This document shows positions 10,501 through 19,860 of a stretch of 64,000 bases of DNA, piece by piece (position 1 is the stretch's first letter; each line of letters begins with the position of its first letter). Below the pieces are notes generated by a model. The model saw only the letters and a list, made by a program, of their open reading frames with translations, did no database searches and had not been told where the DNA came from. Origin of the DNA: Bimastos eiseni. Its lineage: Eukaryota > Annelida > Clitellata > Crassiclitellata > Lumbricidae. The stretch covers positions 1,668,107 through 1,732,106 of the forward strand of contig OY365808.1 in the NCBI GenBank assembly GCA_959347315.1, given 5' to 3'. The position numbers and the translations under genes were made by a program.

Positions 10501-12569
10501 TGGTGGTGATGGTGATGGTGAAGGTGATGATGATGATCTAGTACGAGGGACGAAGAAGTAAAGTCTATTAAACAAGCGAAGTGGTCTGACGAAGTAAACT
10601 GAATGAGGCCGAAGTACTACGTCAACTAGGTAATACTGGCGGTAAGATCAGATGATAGTGACGGTAAGCTTATTTACCTTTCTGATACCGTCTAAAGCCG
10701 GTTCTCTCCACTTCGAGTTGACCTGCAGCTCAGCGTGGAACTTCTCCCCAACCGTATCCACTTCACCAATCTTCTGAATCTGACAATGAACATAGACCGT
10801 CACCTGAAAGATCAAACGACAGATGGTGCTTTACTATTGCCTATATCGATAGGTGGCGCCGGTCACTTGTTGACTTACAGTAGGCCTAATGAACACATCA
10901 TGAATAATTTATTGATCTTACGCTTCGTCTTTAAACCGTTTAAAATAAAACTCTTGATAAATTCTATGAGTAAAAAATGATTAAATTTATTCAACACTGA
11001 ATCCAACGACCCATGACGTCATGTCAATCTGACAGTTGCCTAGCAACCTTCGTAATTGGCTCCTCATCGACCGCTCTCTGCCTCTATTCCGCAAGCGATT
11101 GAAGACAATTCAGCTCCAGCTTTGTTTCATTGCTATGCGTGAGGAACGCTTCTGAAGAGCACCTCTTTGAGTAGCGCTAGATAAATTGAAATTGCGATCA
11201 TAATTACAACATAATTAAGCACAGTGCTTTCCATGGTGTCCTCACTCCTCATAATAGAGCAGAGGGTAATCAATAGTTATATAAATCTATCAGCTTATAT
11301 AGGCTCTAACAGTGTAATCCTCATCAAACTAAGCTGTTAAAAATTATGGCGTCATTTCTGAATTGGTACTTAATTTAATGCAATAGTAATAACCATAGTT
11401 GGAAAGCCCTCCTTAAGGTTAAAGCCCAGAGCGCCAGGGATCCGGTCGGCCTGTTCCCTACGGATGGCAAGGGACTCTAGTGGGCAACTCTGATACCCTG
11501 GATGAGCGGGAAATACTTGACTTGGGATGCTGTGGTCGTACATGACCTCCCAGGCTGACTTGGAGGGGACCGAATTGGCAGACTGCAAGGCCTTAAAACA
11601 CAGTGGTCTCCTTACTCCCCATATCTTCCAACCGGTTGCCACAGAGACCTTGGTCCGTTTCAATTCCTCAGCAGTTGACTGTTTCGGTGAAACTAGTAGG
11701 AGGATTTCTTTTATTAGTGGCGACAGAAGCAAATCTCCTTTTCCTCTCCAGCGTCTCTCAATTTGCATCTAGCGCTACATTGTGGTCGCTTTCAAGGGTG
11801 ATTTACCCTCAACCTGTGAATACGAGGACCCCATCCGGACAACAGCTACCTACAGTATATTACCTACCTACAGTATATTAAGTCACTGGGAACTCTGTAC
11901 CTCAGCTCAAAAATAAAAACAATAACAACAGTTGACAATAATGTAAATAGTTAAAGTTGAAGTACTAGCACTGTTATTGGTTGTTGGCCCACTGCCTAGA
12001 ATGGCTCCAATTTTGATCTTCGACTCTTGCCTAGGAACTCTCTATGCCATTCTTATTCTACGCTGAGATCTGTCTTAATTGGCCGAGGTTGGACCGGGAG
12101 TGTGTCTGAGTAGATTTCTAGAAGAGGTGCAATATTAAGCTCAATTGATTAATTAATTAATTAATTGATTAATTGATTGATTGATTGATTCATAGATTGA
12201 TTAATTGATATTAGTATGGGTGGTATTTGTGGTTGCTGCGGTGTGGTGACTGTGGTGGAAGTGGGAGAATCATCATAAGCTTAGGCTACTACATGTACAG
12301 ATTACGTTCGAACACCTATAAATTCATCGACAGTGATCTTCAGCAGAAAAACGAACCTTATCAGCTCGAAACGTCACGTGCTCTAGTCTTGCTTCGGTGT
12401 CTTTCTCGCTAGGAACGGATGATCTCTGATTGCTGGTGACGACTGACGGCGGCGGCGGCTTCCAGCCCGTCATCATCTCAGAGTCTGGATCGCTTCTCAG
12501 GTTTTCGAACTCCTTCAGGGACTTACGAACGTTCAGAGCCAACGCATCCAGCAACATTTGCATCTCCAT
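4366..12569 (-). CDS. Pentameric ligand-gated ion channel (Cys-loop superfamily) lacking the Cys-loop, six exons
   Basis: Six minus-strand exons (12357-12569, 10678-10803, 9695-9898, 7892-8154, 5475-5622, 4366-4563) join without frameshift or stop into about 383 residues. All introns are GT-AG. Phases are 0, 0, 0, 2, 0. Order: a polar N-terminal segment; ligand-binding domain with SKWREP, WNPEL and LELGDYPFDVQ; pre-M1 KRKATFF; M1 (FIWNVILVMVCMIF); M2 from SGR with Leu at 9'; the M2-M3 turn TIPKVPYLTYLDRY; M3; M4 (RVALGVLLSSYVLFNIIF); stop 11-12 residues later. Family proteins assemble as pentamers in the plasma membrane and open an ion pore when ligand binds. Odd points: no Cys pair after YPFDVQ, only about eight residues between M3 and M4, and no visible signal peptide. 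There is no Glu at M2 -1', so cation selectivity is not indicated. Ligand and charge selectivity are unknown. Confidence 0.87.
4748..4870 (+). repeat. S1 SINE-like repeat
   Basis: Near-consensus copy with CAGTGCCAGTCCCAAGCC and GGAGGAGGATGACG, then ATCACACAGTGTCGCTAAACTG. It lies in the intron between the last two receptor exons. Confidence 0.8.
4893..5000 (-). repeat. S1 SINE-like repeat, antisense, degenerate
   Basis: Reverse S1 core (TCATTAGGGTCGCCC, TTTATTCAGGCTT) is visible but diverged. Confidence 0.5.
5245..5330 (-). repeat. S2 repeat (LINE-tail repeat), antisense
   Basis: GGATCCAGAGCTAACGATAGC then TTTTGACAACAAATGCCGTTGCC, GATAGAAATTTTCTTG. In the sense direction S2 reads AAATTTCTGTCGAC, GCAACGGCCTCTGTTGTC, GTCGTTAAACTCTGGATCC. 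Confidence 0.75.
5475..5622 (-). CDS. pLGIC exon 5 (M1 end, M2, M2-M3 loop)
   Basis: 148 bases after TGTAG, ending TACCTG/GTCAGT. It carries M2 with R at 0' and L at 9' and the conserved STIPKVPYLTYL turn. A 5'-truncated antisense LINE fragment begins within about 25-50 bases of its acceptor. Confidence 0.88.
5645..6060 (+). mobile_element. 5'-truncated I-type LINE 3' fragment in receptor intron
   Basis: From about 5665 the sequence follows the end of ORF2 and 3' UTR of the decayed LINE at 51390-51560 (ATTGATTTTATTACAAAG, GCAAAGTAAAGTTTACATGC, ATTAGTAAGGGAAAAGTTGT). It is antisense to the receptor gene, and its left end lies almost at the splice acceptor of exon 5. Confidence 0.8.
6087..6205. 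repeat. Short GGGGCCGTTCACA element
   Basis: Begins GGGGCCGTTCACATATTATATAACG, followed by G-rich repeats and TTATATAAC. The same terminus appears in reverse at about 58395-58507. A MITE-like repeat is likely. Only two copies are seen here. Confidence 0.55.
6830..7766 (+). mobile_element. I-type LINE 3' UTR and tail in receptor intron
   Basis: Follows the 3' UTR of the LINE at 51454-52180 closely (GAGTAATTTGAGATTTATG, TTTCTTGATGCAAATATTAA, AACAATGAACACTAATGAC). It ends in the shared tail CAACGGCC ... GACGTCGTTAAACTGTGG. Near 6845-6910 the GTTTATTATGCTT segment is repeated three times. Two separate insertions, or one copy disrupted by the 6061-6840 segment, would explain the duplicated 3' UTR. 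Confidence 0.8.
7892..8154 (-). CDS. pLGIC exon 4 (end of ligand-binding domain and start of M1)
   Basis: Begins after a TTTCTTTAG acceptor with ELTVKLLSSRDD and ends in M1 at ATG GTA TG/GTATGC. The last two bases join T of the next exon (phase 2), which gives ILVMVCMIF. This donor was preferred over one five bases earlier because only it keeps frame with exon 5. It contains CMCCIVKRKATFFIW before M1. Confidence 0.85.
8255..8650 (-). repeat. Alternating S1 and S2 repeats, antisense
   Basis: S1 (8255-8345), S2 (8355-8440), S1 (8483-8575) and S2 (8577-8650) follow one another in the same orientation. The S2 units start GGATCCAGAGTTTA and contain TCGACAGAAATTTGCTTGGC or a close variant. The arrangement looks like a duplicated S2-S1 pair. 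Confidence 0.7.
8990..9200. repeat. Imperfect tandem duplication
   Basis: The block with AATTCGAAATTTATAAAATC, TTGGCATCTGAATGTATGC is repeated about 120 bases later with small changes (ATTCGAAATTTATCAAATC, TTGACGCTTGAATGTATGC). Confidence 0.7.
9194..9565. mobile_element. Foldback element with perfect 46-bp inverted repeats
   Basis: 9194-9239 and 9520-9565 are perfect reverse complements (outer end CTTTTTAAATCTATAAATAT). The 280-bp interior (9262-9360, plus frame) reads RAFSVLDPTTSNELPLDLW and SSFYSSMK, resembling the C-terminal end of CR1/L2 reverse transcriptases. No target duplication is evident. It lies between receptor exons 3 and 4. Confidence 0.75.
9695..9898 (-). CDS. pLGIC exon 3 (ligand-binding domain core)
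   Basis: 204 bases after TTTCACAG, ending CAG/GTCTGA, phase 0. It contains HWNPEL, DGRATVQEQ and GSFSESLELGDYPFDVQ. The last motif is where canonical receptors begin the Cys-loop. No cysteine is present here. Confidence 0.88.
9930..9970 (-). repeat. CR1/L2-type 3' tail
   Basis: In reverse it reads CTAGAGGCGCTTTATAAATG, the GCGCTATATAAAT-like end seen at several other sites in the window. Confidence 0.5.
10140..10535. repeat. GGT/GAT minisatellite in receptor intron
   Basis: About 395 bases of GGT units with regularly interspersed GAT and GGGGGT. The receptor transcript would contain the C-rich strand (CCACCATCACC). Long Pro/Ser or Val/Met open frames across it are repeat artefacts. Confidence 0.95.
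10678..10803 (-). CDS. pLGIC exon 2 (start of ligand-binding domain)
   Basis: 126 bases between TTTCAG and a GTAAAT donor, phase 0 at both ends. It encodes VTVYVHCQIQKIGEVDTV followed by the beta strands and SKWREP, which matches the 'v.l...W.D' region of the ligand-binding fold. Confidence 0.85.
11040..11215 (+). mobile_element. CR1/L2-type LINE 3' end
   Basis: Reads SLPLFRKRLKTI-like at about 11070-11105, followed by a 3' tail with GAGTAGCGCTAGATAAATTG. This combination marks the C-terminus and tail of a CR1/L2-type element. Confidence 0.55.
11400..11860 (+). pseudogene. Probable retroelement C-terminal fragment
   Basis: The plus frames at 11527-11772 read FQPVATETLVRFNSSAVDC, then RRISFISGDRSK and LQRLSICI. 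I associate the pattern 'PvA.ETLG..ns.a..f....RRi...sGd.....lfQRLSv' with the tail of retroelement-encoded proteins in marine invertebrates. That is recollection only, not a search. It has a stop soon after and no companion domain. It lies in the intron between receptor exons 1 and 2. Confidence 0.35.
12145..12212. repeat. ATTA/GATT simple repeat
   Basis: Runs of TTAATTAATTAA and TTGATTGATTGA, in the intron between receptor exons 1 and 2. Confidence 0.9.
12357..12569 (-). CDS. pLGIC exon 1 (first coding exon)
   Basis: Starts at an ATG in a strong context (GCCATGG). It encodes 71 residues: an amphipathic Leu-rich helix, then an acidic and Pro-rich linker, ending ...FRADK at a GT donor (AAG/GTTCGT), phase 0. 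A possible acceptor (CTCGCAG) lies about 20 bases upstream of the ATG, so a further 5' exon cannot be excluded. No hydrophobic signal sequence is present. Confidence 0.7.
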
Positions 12570-12599
12570 GGCTGACGAGTTATACCAGCTGCGAGGTCA

Positions 12600-13156
12600 G
12601 ATGGTGGCAACGAATCTGTGCACAAGATCAGAAAACCAAAATATGATTTAATGCAGGAATAATTGATTAATTAATTAATTCTTTGGTTCCATGCCACAAT
12701 CAGCGCAGTATTTATCATTAGAGACCAACAATGCCCCGACCTAGAGACAGTTCATTTCAATGGGCGGCAAAAGTTAGATTCATCATGTAAAAAAGTATAT
12801 TACAGCAAGCCAGTGGACTATGGGAGAATTAAATGTTTAATTAATGCGTTGTAGCATTATATACCGTTAGTGAAGGTTATACGAATTCAATACTTTTCAT
12901 TCATTTTCATTTTTTATGAAAACAGACTGGTGGTGCTGGTTTCTCTTCATTCTACGACGTCTATTAACATTTTTGGATTTCAATATGCAATTTCAATTTT
13001 GTGAGGGACGGCGCAGAAATTTTGGCTTATGGGCGGCAAATTGTTAAATCCGCCTCTGGAAACAGTCACAACCTCTAAGATAAAATAATATTGTTTGGCA
13101 CCATCTAGCTAAACACAGAAGAAAGAATCCATTTATTACCGCATCGTAGGCATATC
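12600..13156. other. 5' flank of the receptor gene, no exon recognised
   Basis: Contains an ATTA-rich tract near 12660 and two GGCGGCAAA segments (about 12762 and 13023). The latter ends AAATCCGCCTCTGG, which looks like the terminus of a DNA transposon. No promoter element can be assigned to the receptor gene with confidence. Confidence 0.3.
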
Positions 13157-13358
13157 CAGTGTTCCCTCTAAGCTGTGGGCTTAATTTTTGTGTGGAGACG
13201 CCTAGATTATGGGTTTAATTTCACTATCATCCCACTCAGCTCCGATCCGCGCACAAAAAGTATGAACCATTTATAAAACGTTGCACACAACAAATTTCTA
13301 GAATACACTGCTGTGCTAAATGTTGCGAATTGTCTCCAAATAATTTTAGGGAACATTG
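13157..13358. mobile_element. hAT-type MITE
   Basis: Begins CAGTGTTCCCTCTAAGCTG and ends AGGGAACATTG, inverted termini with one mismatch, typical of hAT elements. Flanking octamers (GGCATATC and ATCGTATC) agree at five of eight positions, so any target duplication has decayed. At 202 bp it has no coding capacity. Confidence 0.7.
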
Positions 13359-14280
13359 ATCGTATCTGAGAATAATTTATTAAGGACTTCCTAACGCAGA
13401 CGGAAGTCTACGCCTTAAGTCGTAAAGATGTTCATGAACTAGCTGGAAAGAGCAGTAGGCCCATATTGTGCTGCATGTGAGAGGCAATGGGAAGCGTGTG
13501 TAGGGCATCAGGCATGAAGGTAGCAATGTCGGGGTAGCGAAAGAGACGAATCATTGATTATAGATTGAAGAAAATAAGAAGTTTGCCTTGGGAAGACCAG
13601 CATATGTAATGAATGGCAGTAATCAATACGGTCTCAGACGAAGACTGTGCTAAAAGACTTTTAGAAAGCATTACAGATCGAACGCTTACCACTTTGTTGA
13701 TCTGCCAATTGGAAAGAAAACACAATCTCTAAGTCTGAGTTCGTGCTATGTAAAACTACATCAACTAACTACAAATTATTTGACCTCCGCAATAAGACCA
13801 GAAATACTATTAAACTCTCTTTCAATCCGCATTACTGACCGAATTCACACAGACGTTCAATCGTTCATCATAAGAACTTAACCTCAGTAACATTTGACGA
13901 AAAGCAATGAATCCTATCGTAACCTTCTAATATCGTCACTGTAAAACGCCAACTCCTCCCACCTTTTTCTACTCAGGCCATAATACCAATCGTTGACTAA
14001 CAAATTGAAAAGGGAACCAGCTTGATGCCTGTGTTGCAATGAAAAGGAAACAGCTGAACGACATACGTTGCCAGCCAATCGCATGACTGTTTTAGCTCAA
14101 CTCGTGTAATTTCATAACATGACATGGATCTATTCAAGTATTGCCACACGACTGTAATTTAATAATGTCGCTCTAGAGACCCAGAAGAGGAAACCTGTCA
14201 GAAAGGGAAACAATGGTTTGAAGCCCTCATTGCCTCTTTACCTCAAACGCTCAATAACTATTCTGCATGGTCCACATCGT
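13359..14280. other. No gene recognised
   Basis: Unique-looking sequence. I found no open frame or repeat I can name. Confidence 0.4.
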
Positions 14281-14360
14281 GGTTTCATTTCACTAGGAAG
14301 GGAGAGCCTCTGAATAGTGCCTCTTTTAAGTGGCGCTATATACATTTTCAATTACCATTA
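14281..14360 (+). repeat. CR1/L2-type 3' tail
   Basis: GTGCCTCTTTTAAGTGGCGC, then TATATACATTTTCAATTACCATTACC, a 3' end with a short simple tail. Confidence 0.55.
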
Positions 14361-14670
14361 CCAATGCGGCTTTGTCGTGAAAAGGAAGCAGTCCCTTATG
14401 AAATAGAGAAATCAATAAAAGAACCAAAGCTTACTGACAGTTCTTAGCCATTCTGTACACTAAACAGACAGACTTTCAATACGTCAAAATGTTTGAGCTA
14501 GGTAGTTCAGAACTTGAGATGCTATTTTCGCCTCAATTAGAAGTTACATCTTCTTCTGTTGAGACTATTTGCAGTAGCCTGACTATGCAAAGAAAAGGCG
14601 AAATTGATATCTGCTCATCTCAAGTCTCTAAAATGTCCTTTTGGATTCTGGAACCATGCAATCCCTATGG

Positions 14671-14975
14671 CAGCGATTCCCAACCTGTGGTCCGCGGGCC
14701 AAAAGTGGCCTCAAAATATGGCCCTAGACCTATCATAAAGGCCTATTTTAAAATATACGTGCAAAGATGAAAATTTGACAGAATAGTCATTTTCAATTGG
14801 CGTTTATAAGTATCATCAAATGTATTTATCCATGTGTAAGCCTAGGCCTAATTTGATTCTATTCTTTAAGACACTGTTAAAATTCAAAATAATTAGTTTC
14901 AACCTTGTGGTGACCCATCATGTCCTCCAACTAAATAAAAGTGGCCGTGGGTCGAAAATGGCGTGGGAACGACAG
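14671..14975. mobile_element. hAT-type MITE
   Basis: The left end CAGCGATTCCCAACCTGTGG and the downstream CCGCGGGCC are typical of hAT elements. The right end GTGGGAACGACAG is an imperfect complement. Flanks (CCCTATGG and TCCTACGA) only weakly resemble an 8-bp duplication, so the right boundary is tentative. Confidence 0.6.
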
Positions 14976-15069
14976 TCCTACGATATAAATCGACATTTCT
15001 TAACTTTGTAAGATGTGATGCAGTGTATGTGTATGCAGTATGCACGTATGTATGTAGCTTACGTATCAT

Positions 15070-15135
15070 ATTTAGGGAGCGCTCCTTAGTAGTAGTCTTG
15101 AAGAGGCGCTATATAAATCTACTTAATAAATGAAT
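15070..15135 (+). repeat. CR1/L2-type 3' tail
   Basis: GGGAGCGCTCCTTAGTAGTAG, TTGAAGAGGCGCTATATAAATC, then AATAAATGAATGAG. The same family as the antisense tail at 63125-63195. Confidence 0.65.
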
Positions 15136-16770
15136 GAGTTATAATTATGTATGCATGAATATCATTTTGTATGCGAGTATGTATATGATTCATACTATGC
15201 ATCAAAACACTTAGACTAGGATCTTCTCTGATTAGGTTGTGCTGCGAAGAGGCGCTTTAGACATATGCAAATACAATACAATTTGACGTACCTCGCAAAG
15301 CGCTGTCAGTCTACATATGCCTAAGACTATGTCACTGACATCAAGCAAATGTGGAGCACACAGTTCATGGTGACAGTCCGCAAGTGTAACGTAAGACTGC
15401 TCCAAGAACAATGAATAACGCAGGAGCAGAGAACATGAGCTCAGGTGTGGCGGGATGAACTCAGGTGCTGCTGCGATCAATTCAGGTGCAGCGGCTCAGC
15501 ACCTGATCATGTCATCTTGGTAACGCATTGTATGAAACATCGACTCATTTATTCTTCTCCCTTAACCTCATCGCTCGCGGCTCAGCCTGAGTAAACTCTA
15601 TCAATGGTCGTCCTGTCAATAGTGGCTTTTTGATGGCAATTAAGATCGTATCCGTTCTAAATGGTTCTTATCCCGCTCAATGCGATGTTCTCCGTTCCCA
15701 TAGTCACCGCTATGGTTCCTGACCTCATTAACCCGCGATGTGGCATTTCAATGGTTTCTTTTGACGGGGGACCATCGATTGAGAACCGCGGTGCGTTTAT
15801 CAACCGTGGCGCTATAGAAATGGTCGCACTAGACCACGTGCTATTTCCTGTCAAGAGCATAAAATGCCGGAAGTCGATTCCGCTCTTAATGGTTGGGAAA
15901 GGATGTAATCGAAGCGTGATGGATTTTGACAAAGGACTGAGAGGCTAGGGTCCAAGTGCTGTCCATTTCTATAAGGGTTTTTTGCTTCAGAATAATAATC
16001 TACTTTGCCTCCCAGCATATGAGTGTATCGCGTGACCTCCTCACTTCTCCATGGATCAAAGTTCCGGTTACAGTTCCAATTAAATGTAAAATTACAAGTA
16101 CAATTACTATTACGATTACAATAACAGTTGTCTTTGCGTTTCTAATCATTTACAAGAAATATAGGTGGCATAATCACGATTAAATTCACATTGACAATTG
16201 AAATTACCGATATTGAATCTTGGCTAACATCATTATGTTGAAGCTAACGAATTGTTCGTGGCAACTGAGAACGGAATCATCGCCACTACAACCATTTTCA
16301 GCACGGACACTCCAACGCTCACTGTAATTTCCACAACCATCGCTTCCGACACCAACACCACTTCCACCGCAATGTCAAAACAATTACATCCGCTAAACAC
16401 AGAACTGTCACCAACAACACCAAAAGAGATATCACCACCGCATTGGTGGTCACTGGTCAAGGTCACCACTGGCTTGACCAGAGCAGAGACATAATGACAC
16501 ATGTCAAGGAATTTTCGGTTGGTAATAAAATAGTAATCTGTAGAGAGTAGGCCTACATATATGCGTCGTTCTGTTTAGTCATCATCACGTCTCAGTCGTT
16601 TATGTCGTGACAAAGCGACTTCAAATATAGGCCTACTTCGGACCCAGTACACAGTTGCACGGTGTTCCGAAGCCCAATTTTACAGACAGACAGTTATACC
16701 GGATTTTTACTAGTATTGTCATTATCATTGGTATTACAATCAATATTAGTATTAATTACATTTTATAGTA
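15136..16770. other. No gene recognised
   Basis: Overlapping open frames on both strands at 15657-15948 (91-95 codons) have no recognisable domain. The plus strand repeats ATGGT-like words, which may explain them. The rest holds short A/T-rich stretches and a few AATTAC-like repeats (16090-16130). Confidence 0.3.
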
Positions 16771-16850
16771 TTGCTATTACCACAATAATTATTATTACTA
16801 TTATTATTATTATTACTATTACTATTATTATTATTATTATTATTACTATT

Positions 16851-16881
<31 letters not shown>

Positions 16882-16930
16882 TTATTATTATTATTGTTAT
16901 TATTATTATTAATGTTATTATTATTATTAA

Positions 16931-16971
<41 letters not shown>

Positions 16972-16980
16972 GTATTATGA
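16770..16980. repeat. (ATT)n microsatellite
   Basis: About 200 bases of ATT with sporadic ACT, GTT and TTT units. Ile-, Asn- and Leu-rich frames here are artefacts. Confidence 0.95.
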
Positions 16981-17239
16981 CCTCTATCACGACCACCACC
17001 GCGCCATAACCAAGACAATCCACTCCACCATCTCACCAAAGCGACCTCTACAGCCGTCACTGCGGTCACAAATACCAGCGCTACCTCCATAACCGCCATC
17101 ACCCAGACGACCAGTAACGAAACAAGACCTGTCGTGTTTCGCAATCGATCCCTTGTTCTCTTATTCAAATACAACTGCCACGGAACATGTTGTCTGTCTG
17201 CCTATCCCAGTGTTTCGATTATACAAAATAAGCAGCTGC

Positions 17240-17570
17240 TGTTTTTTAGTATATGTCTTGTCTTGCATGTCTGTATGTCTATATTGTCTCCGTGTCTGTC
17301 TGTCTTTAAGTATGTACGTACGTACGTACGTACGTGTGTGTGCGTGTATGTATGTTCTGTTGATGTCTGTCTTTATGTCTGTTTGTCTCTGTGTATGTGT
17401 GTCTGGCTGTCTGTCTCTCCATCTGTCTGTGTTTCTGTTCGTCTGACCTTTTGTCCAATTATACCGAAATGCTGCTGTATTATTCATTGTCTGTCTGTAT
17501 GTCGGTCTGCCTGCGTTCCTCTATCTGCCTGCCTGCTTGTCTGTGTGTCTGTCTTTCTGGATACAGTGAA
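17240..17570. repeat. TGTC-rich decayed microsatellite with (TACG)n core
   Basis: Many CTGTCTGT and TGTATGT words, and a pure TACG/GTAC run at about 17311-17335. Cys/Ser/Val-rich open frames on both strands are artefacts. Confidence 0.85.
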
Positions 17571-17908
17571 GTCCCTCACCTGTATGAATGATCCCTAATT
17601 AGTACCCGAACAGGCAGACTAATCGAAGATCTAATTAGTTGTTAATTAGAGCCCAAGTTCGTCTTGACATGACCAGAATAGACAGAAGACAATGCTACGT
17701 TCCATTTGTGTTTCAACCATTAATAGGACACAAAGCTGCAACCAAATATTGAAGTTAACCTACGAAGTAAACTATATTCTCTTCAAGTTATTAGGTGGCA
17801 CTGATAATTATTTGAAGGTCTTAATTATTAGGATACCAAATGCGACCCACGGGTAATTTAAAAAATTACCAGCCTCAGGACGTACAATCATTTAAGATTT
17901 TAATCATT

Positions 17909-17910
<2 letters not shown>

Positions 17911-17939
<29 letters not shown>

Positions 17940-18185
17940 AAGAAGAAGAAGAAGAAGAAGAAGAAGAAGAAGAAGAAGAATCCCCTCCTTCTCCTTCTCC
18001 TTATTTCCGTGCTTCTCTTACTCCTTCTTTCACTCATTTTTCTCCTCCTTCACTTCATCCTCCTTCCCTTCACTCTTTTCCTTCCTCTTCTTCGTCTCCT
18101 TCTTCTCCTCCTCGTTTTCCTGCTTATCTACTTGATCCTCTTTCTCTTCACTCCTCTTCTCCTTCTTTCTGTCTTCTTCCAAGTG
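17911..18185. repeat. (AAG)n tract followed by pyrimidine-rich region
   Basis: About 70 bases of pure AAG repeats are followed by about 200 bases rich in CTT/CTC. The switch from purine to pyrimidine on one strand could allow intrastrand pairing. Confidence 0.9.
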
Positions 18186-18779
18186 TGTGCTGAATAGATT
18201 TGAATAGAACAATAGTCAACGGTCCAATAGACTCTCCTGTGGGGCTTTTACCTTCTGTAGTAAGTGAAAACAAGACGCAACAATGGTCTCGCATTGTTTC
18301 CTATCAATCGAACGTCTCAAGCCACATCACAATCTCCGAACTTGGATGGATTCAGAGACTTGAGAAAGTCTATAGATACCATCGACTTTGACCATGCTCT
18401 AAATGGCTCTTAGACGGTGTAAACAAGAGAATACTATCGCGTGGGAACTGCGTTATATACAAAGCAGACTAGCCTATCTATAGCCTAAAGTTAAAGAACA
18501 CAATGATTATCTCACCTCTTTCAAAGTGCTTCTGTTGTCAAGGAGGACACAAGCATGGATCAAACTGAAATATTGTTGATAATCATACGCACACAAAATA
18601 TCTGTTGACTAATTATTATATTTCAATTGAATTATCCCAACATGACACACCAGAAATTTCAGTTTAATGATTGCATCTAGACTCATAAAATATATCAGAT
18701 TCTTCTTCATGATCCCAACATTACTCATAAGCTGTTTTATTATCAATCAAATCTTCACATAATCGGTTAAAGGGTCAGT
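18186..18779. other. No gene recognised
   Basis: No domain, repeat or motif I can name. Confidence 0.4.
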
Positions 18780-19860
18780 TCTTTTATATATGACGCTGGA
18801 AATACGTTTTAATGGTGTCCATTGTGCAACAAGACATTTCGGGATTCAAGTTGTTGTCGATGTTTAGAATGTACGATCACACAATTAGGCTGACCCAAAG
18901 ATTGAACGAATTTGATCAATATATTGAATCAGATAAAAGCATTTTGAAGCCGAGAATATTTTAGCCACAATTGACGAATGTTTTCAGTTAGAAAATCATC
19001 AAGGACACGCGACCTCTTTAGACCGAATCCTGACAAGGTCACGGTTGTCGCTTGCATTGTCAGTAGCTGCTGTTTGACGACGCCTTGCTTTGACAAAGAT
19101 GATTGGCGTCGCCAGCCACCTTTACCTAACCTTGGGACTTGTATACCACCGAATCACCGATGAGGCATTGGCTTAGTATATTCTCGATGCCTTAAGATGT
19201 CTTATGGCTTTCTTTTCCCGTCTCGACTACTGCAACACTTCCCAGTGTACTGTCGTCGACACCACAGCCTCTAGCCTCGGTTATACTGAGATGTGGTTAA
19301 GCAATTAAAGCTACCATCAAAGGAAAAAGTGGTCAGTCATTACCAGGTAGGGCCATTATGTTCTTCAGGTAAATGTCTAACCTTAAGTATTAATTCAGTA
19401 CAATGACCGGTGACGCATCATAACTATATATTGCACAAAAATAGACAGTTTAAAAGGTGTCTATAATGCAATTAAATCAGTGCAAATGGGTTTAACTTGA
19501 CTTTGCTCAAACGGAAGATTGGAAATCATGCCCTCTCGATTTCAATTCACACCTATAACTCAATTTAAATCAAAATTAAATATTTTCGGCTTAAGAAACT
19601 AATGTGTTTATCGAACCGACTGTAAAAGCAATGTAGCGAAAGAAGCACTCGTCCAACACATGCTTCGTTAGAAGATGCTATAACTTTTCAATTGAATTGT
19701 TTTGTATTTCGGACTTAATATGGACGACCGTAGTTACCAAGCGTGTGATCCTTACAGTTCCACAAAAGTACTAATAAATTTTGTTTTATATAGTCTTATA
19801 AGAAATTTATTTGAAGGTGTCGAAATGTAGCATCAACTAGTCGTCGATAATACTTAGTGA
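18780..19860 (+). repeat. R3 dispersed repeat, copy 1, with LINE RT fragment
   Basis: Collinear with 25885-26269 plus 28811-29760. Shared blocks include AATGGTGTC(C/A)ATTGTGCA, TGACCCAAAGATT, CAAGGTCAC near the left part, CGATG(A/G)GGC, TTAAGA(T/A)GTCTTATG and a right-hand block with GAAATCATG and TGAAGGTGTC. At about 19205-19240 a frame reads FFSRLDYCN, the motif of CR1/L2 reverse transcriptases. An antisense S1 unit lies at about 19068-19140. Here the site GGGACTTGTATACCACCG is uninterrupted, whereas the other copy holds a solo LTR. Confidence 0.7.

Noticed and set aside
10138..10575. Long Pro/Ser open frame and a mirrored Val/Met frame
   Set aside because: Both are direct translations of the GGT/GAT minisatellite in a receptor intron.
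11370..11768. 132-codon minus-strand frame
   Set aside because: It is the antisense of a more plausible plus-strand retroelement fragment and has no domain of its own.
15657..15948. Overlapping open frames on both strands, 91-95 codons
   Set aside because: No recognisable domain, no splice context, and repeated ATGGT words explain the openness.
16662..17174. Ile-rich and Asn-rich open frames
   Set aside because: Produced by the (ATT)n tract; no start context or domain.
17134..17598. Cys/Ser/Val-rich frames that look like secreted peptides
   Set aside because: They follow decayed TGTC/TACG microsatellite; both strands are equally open.
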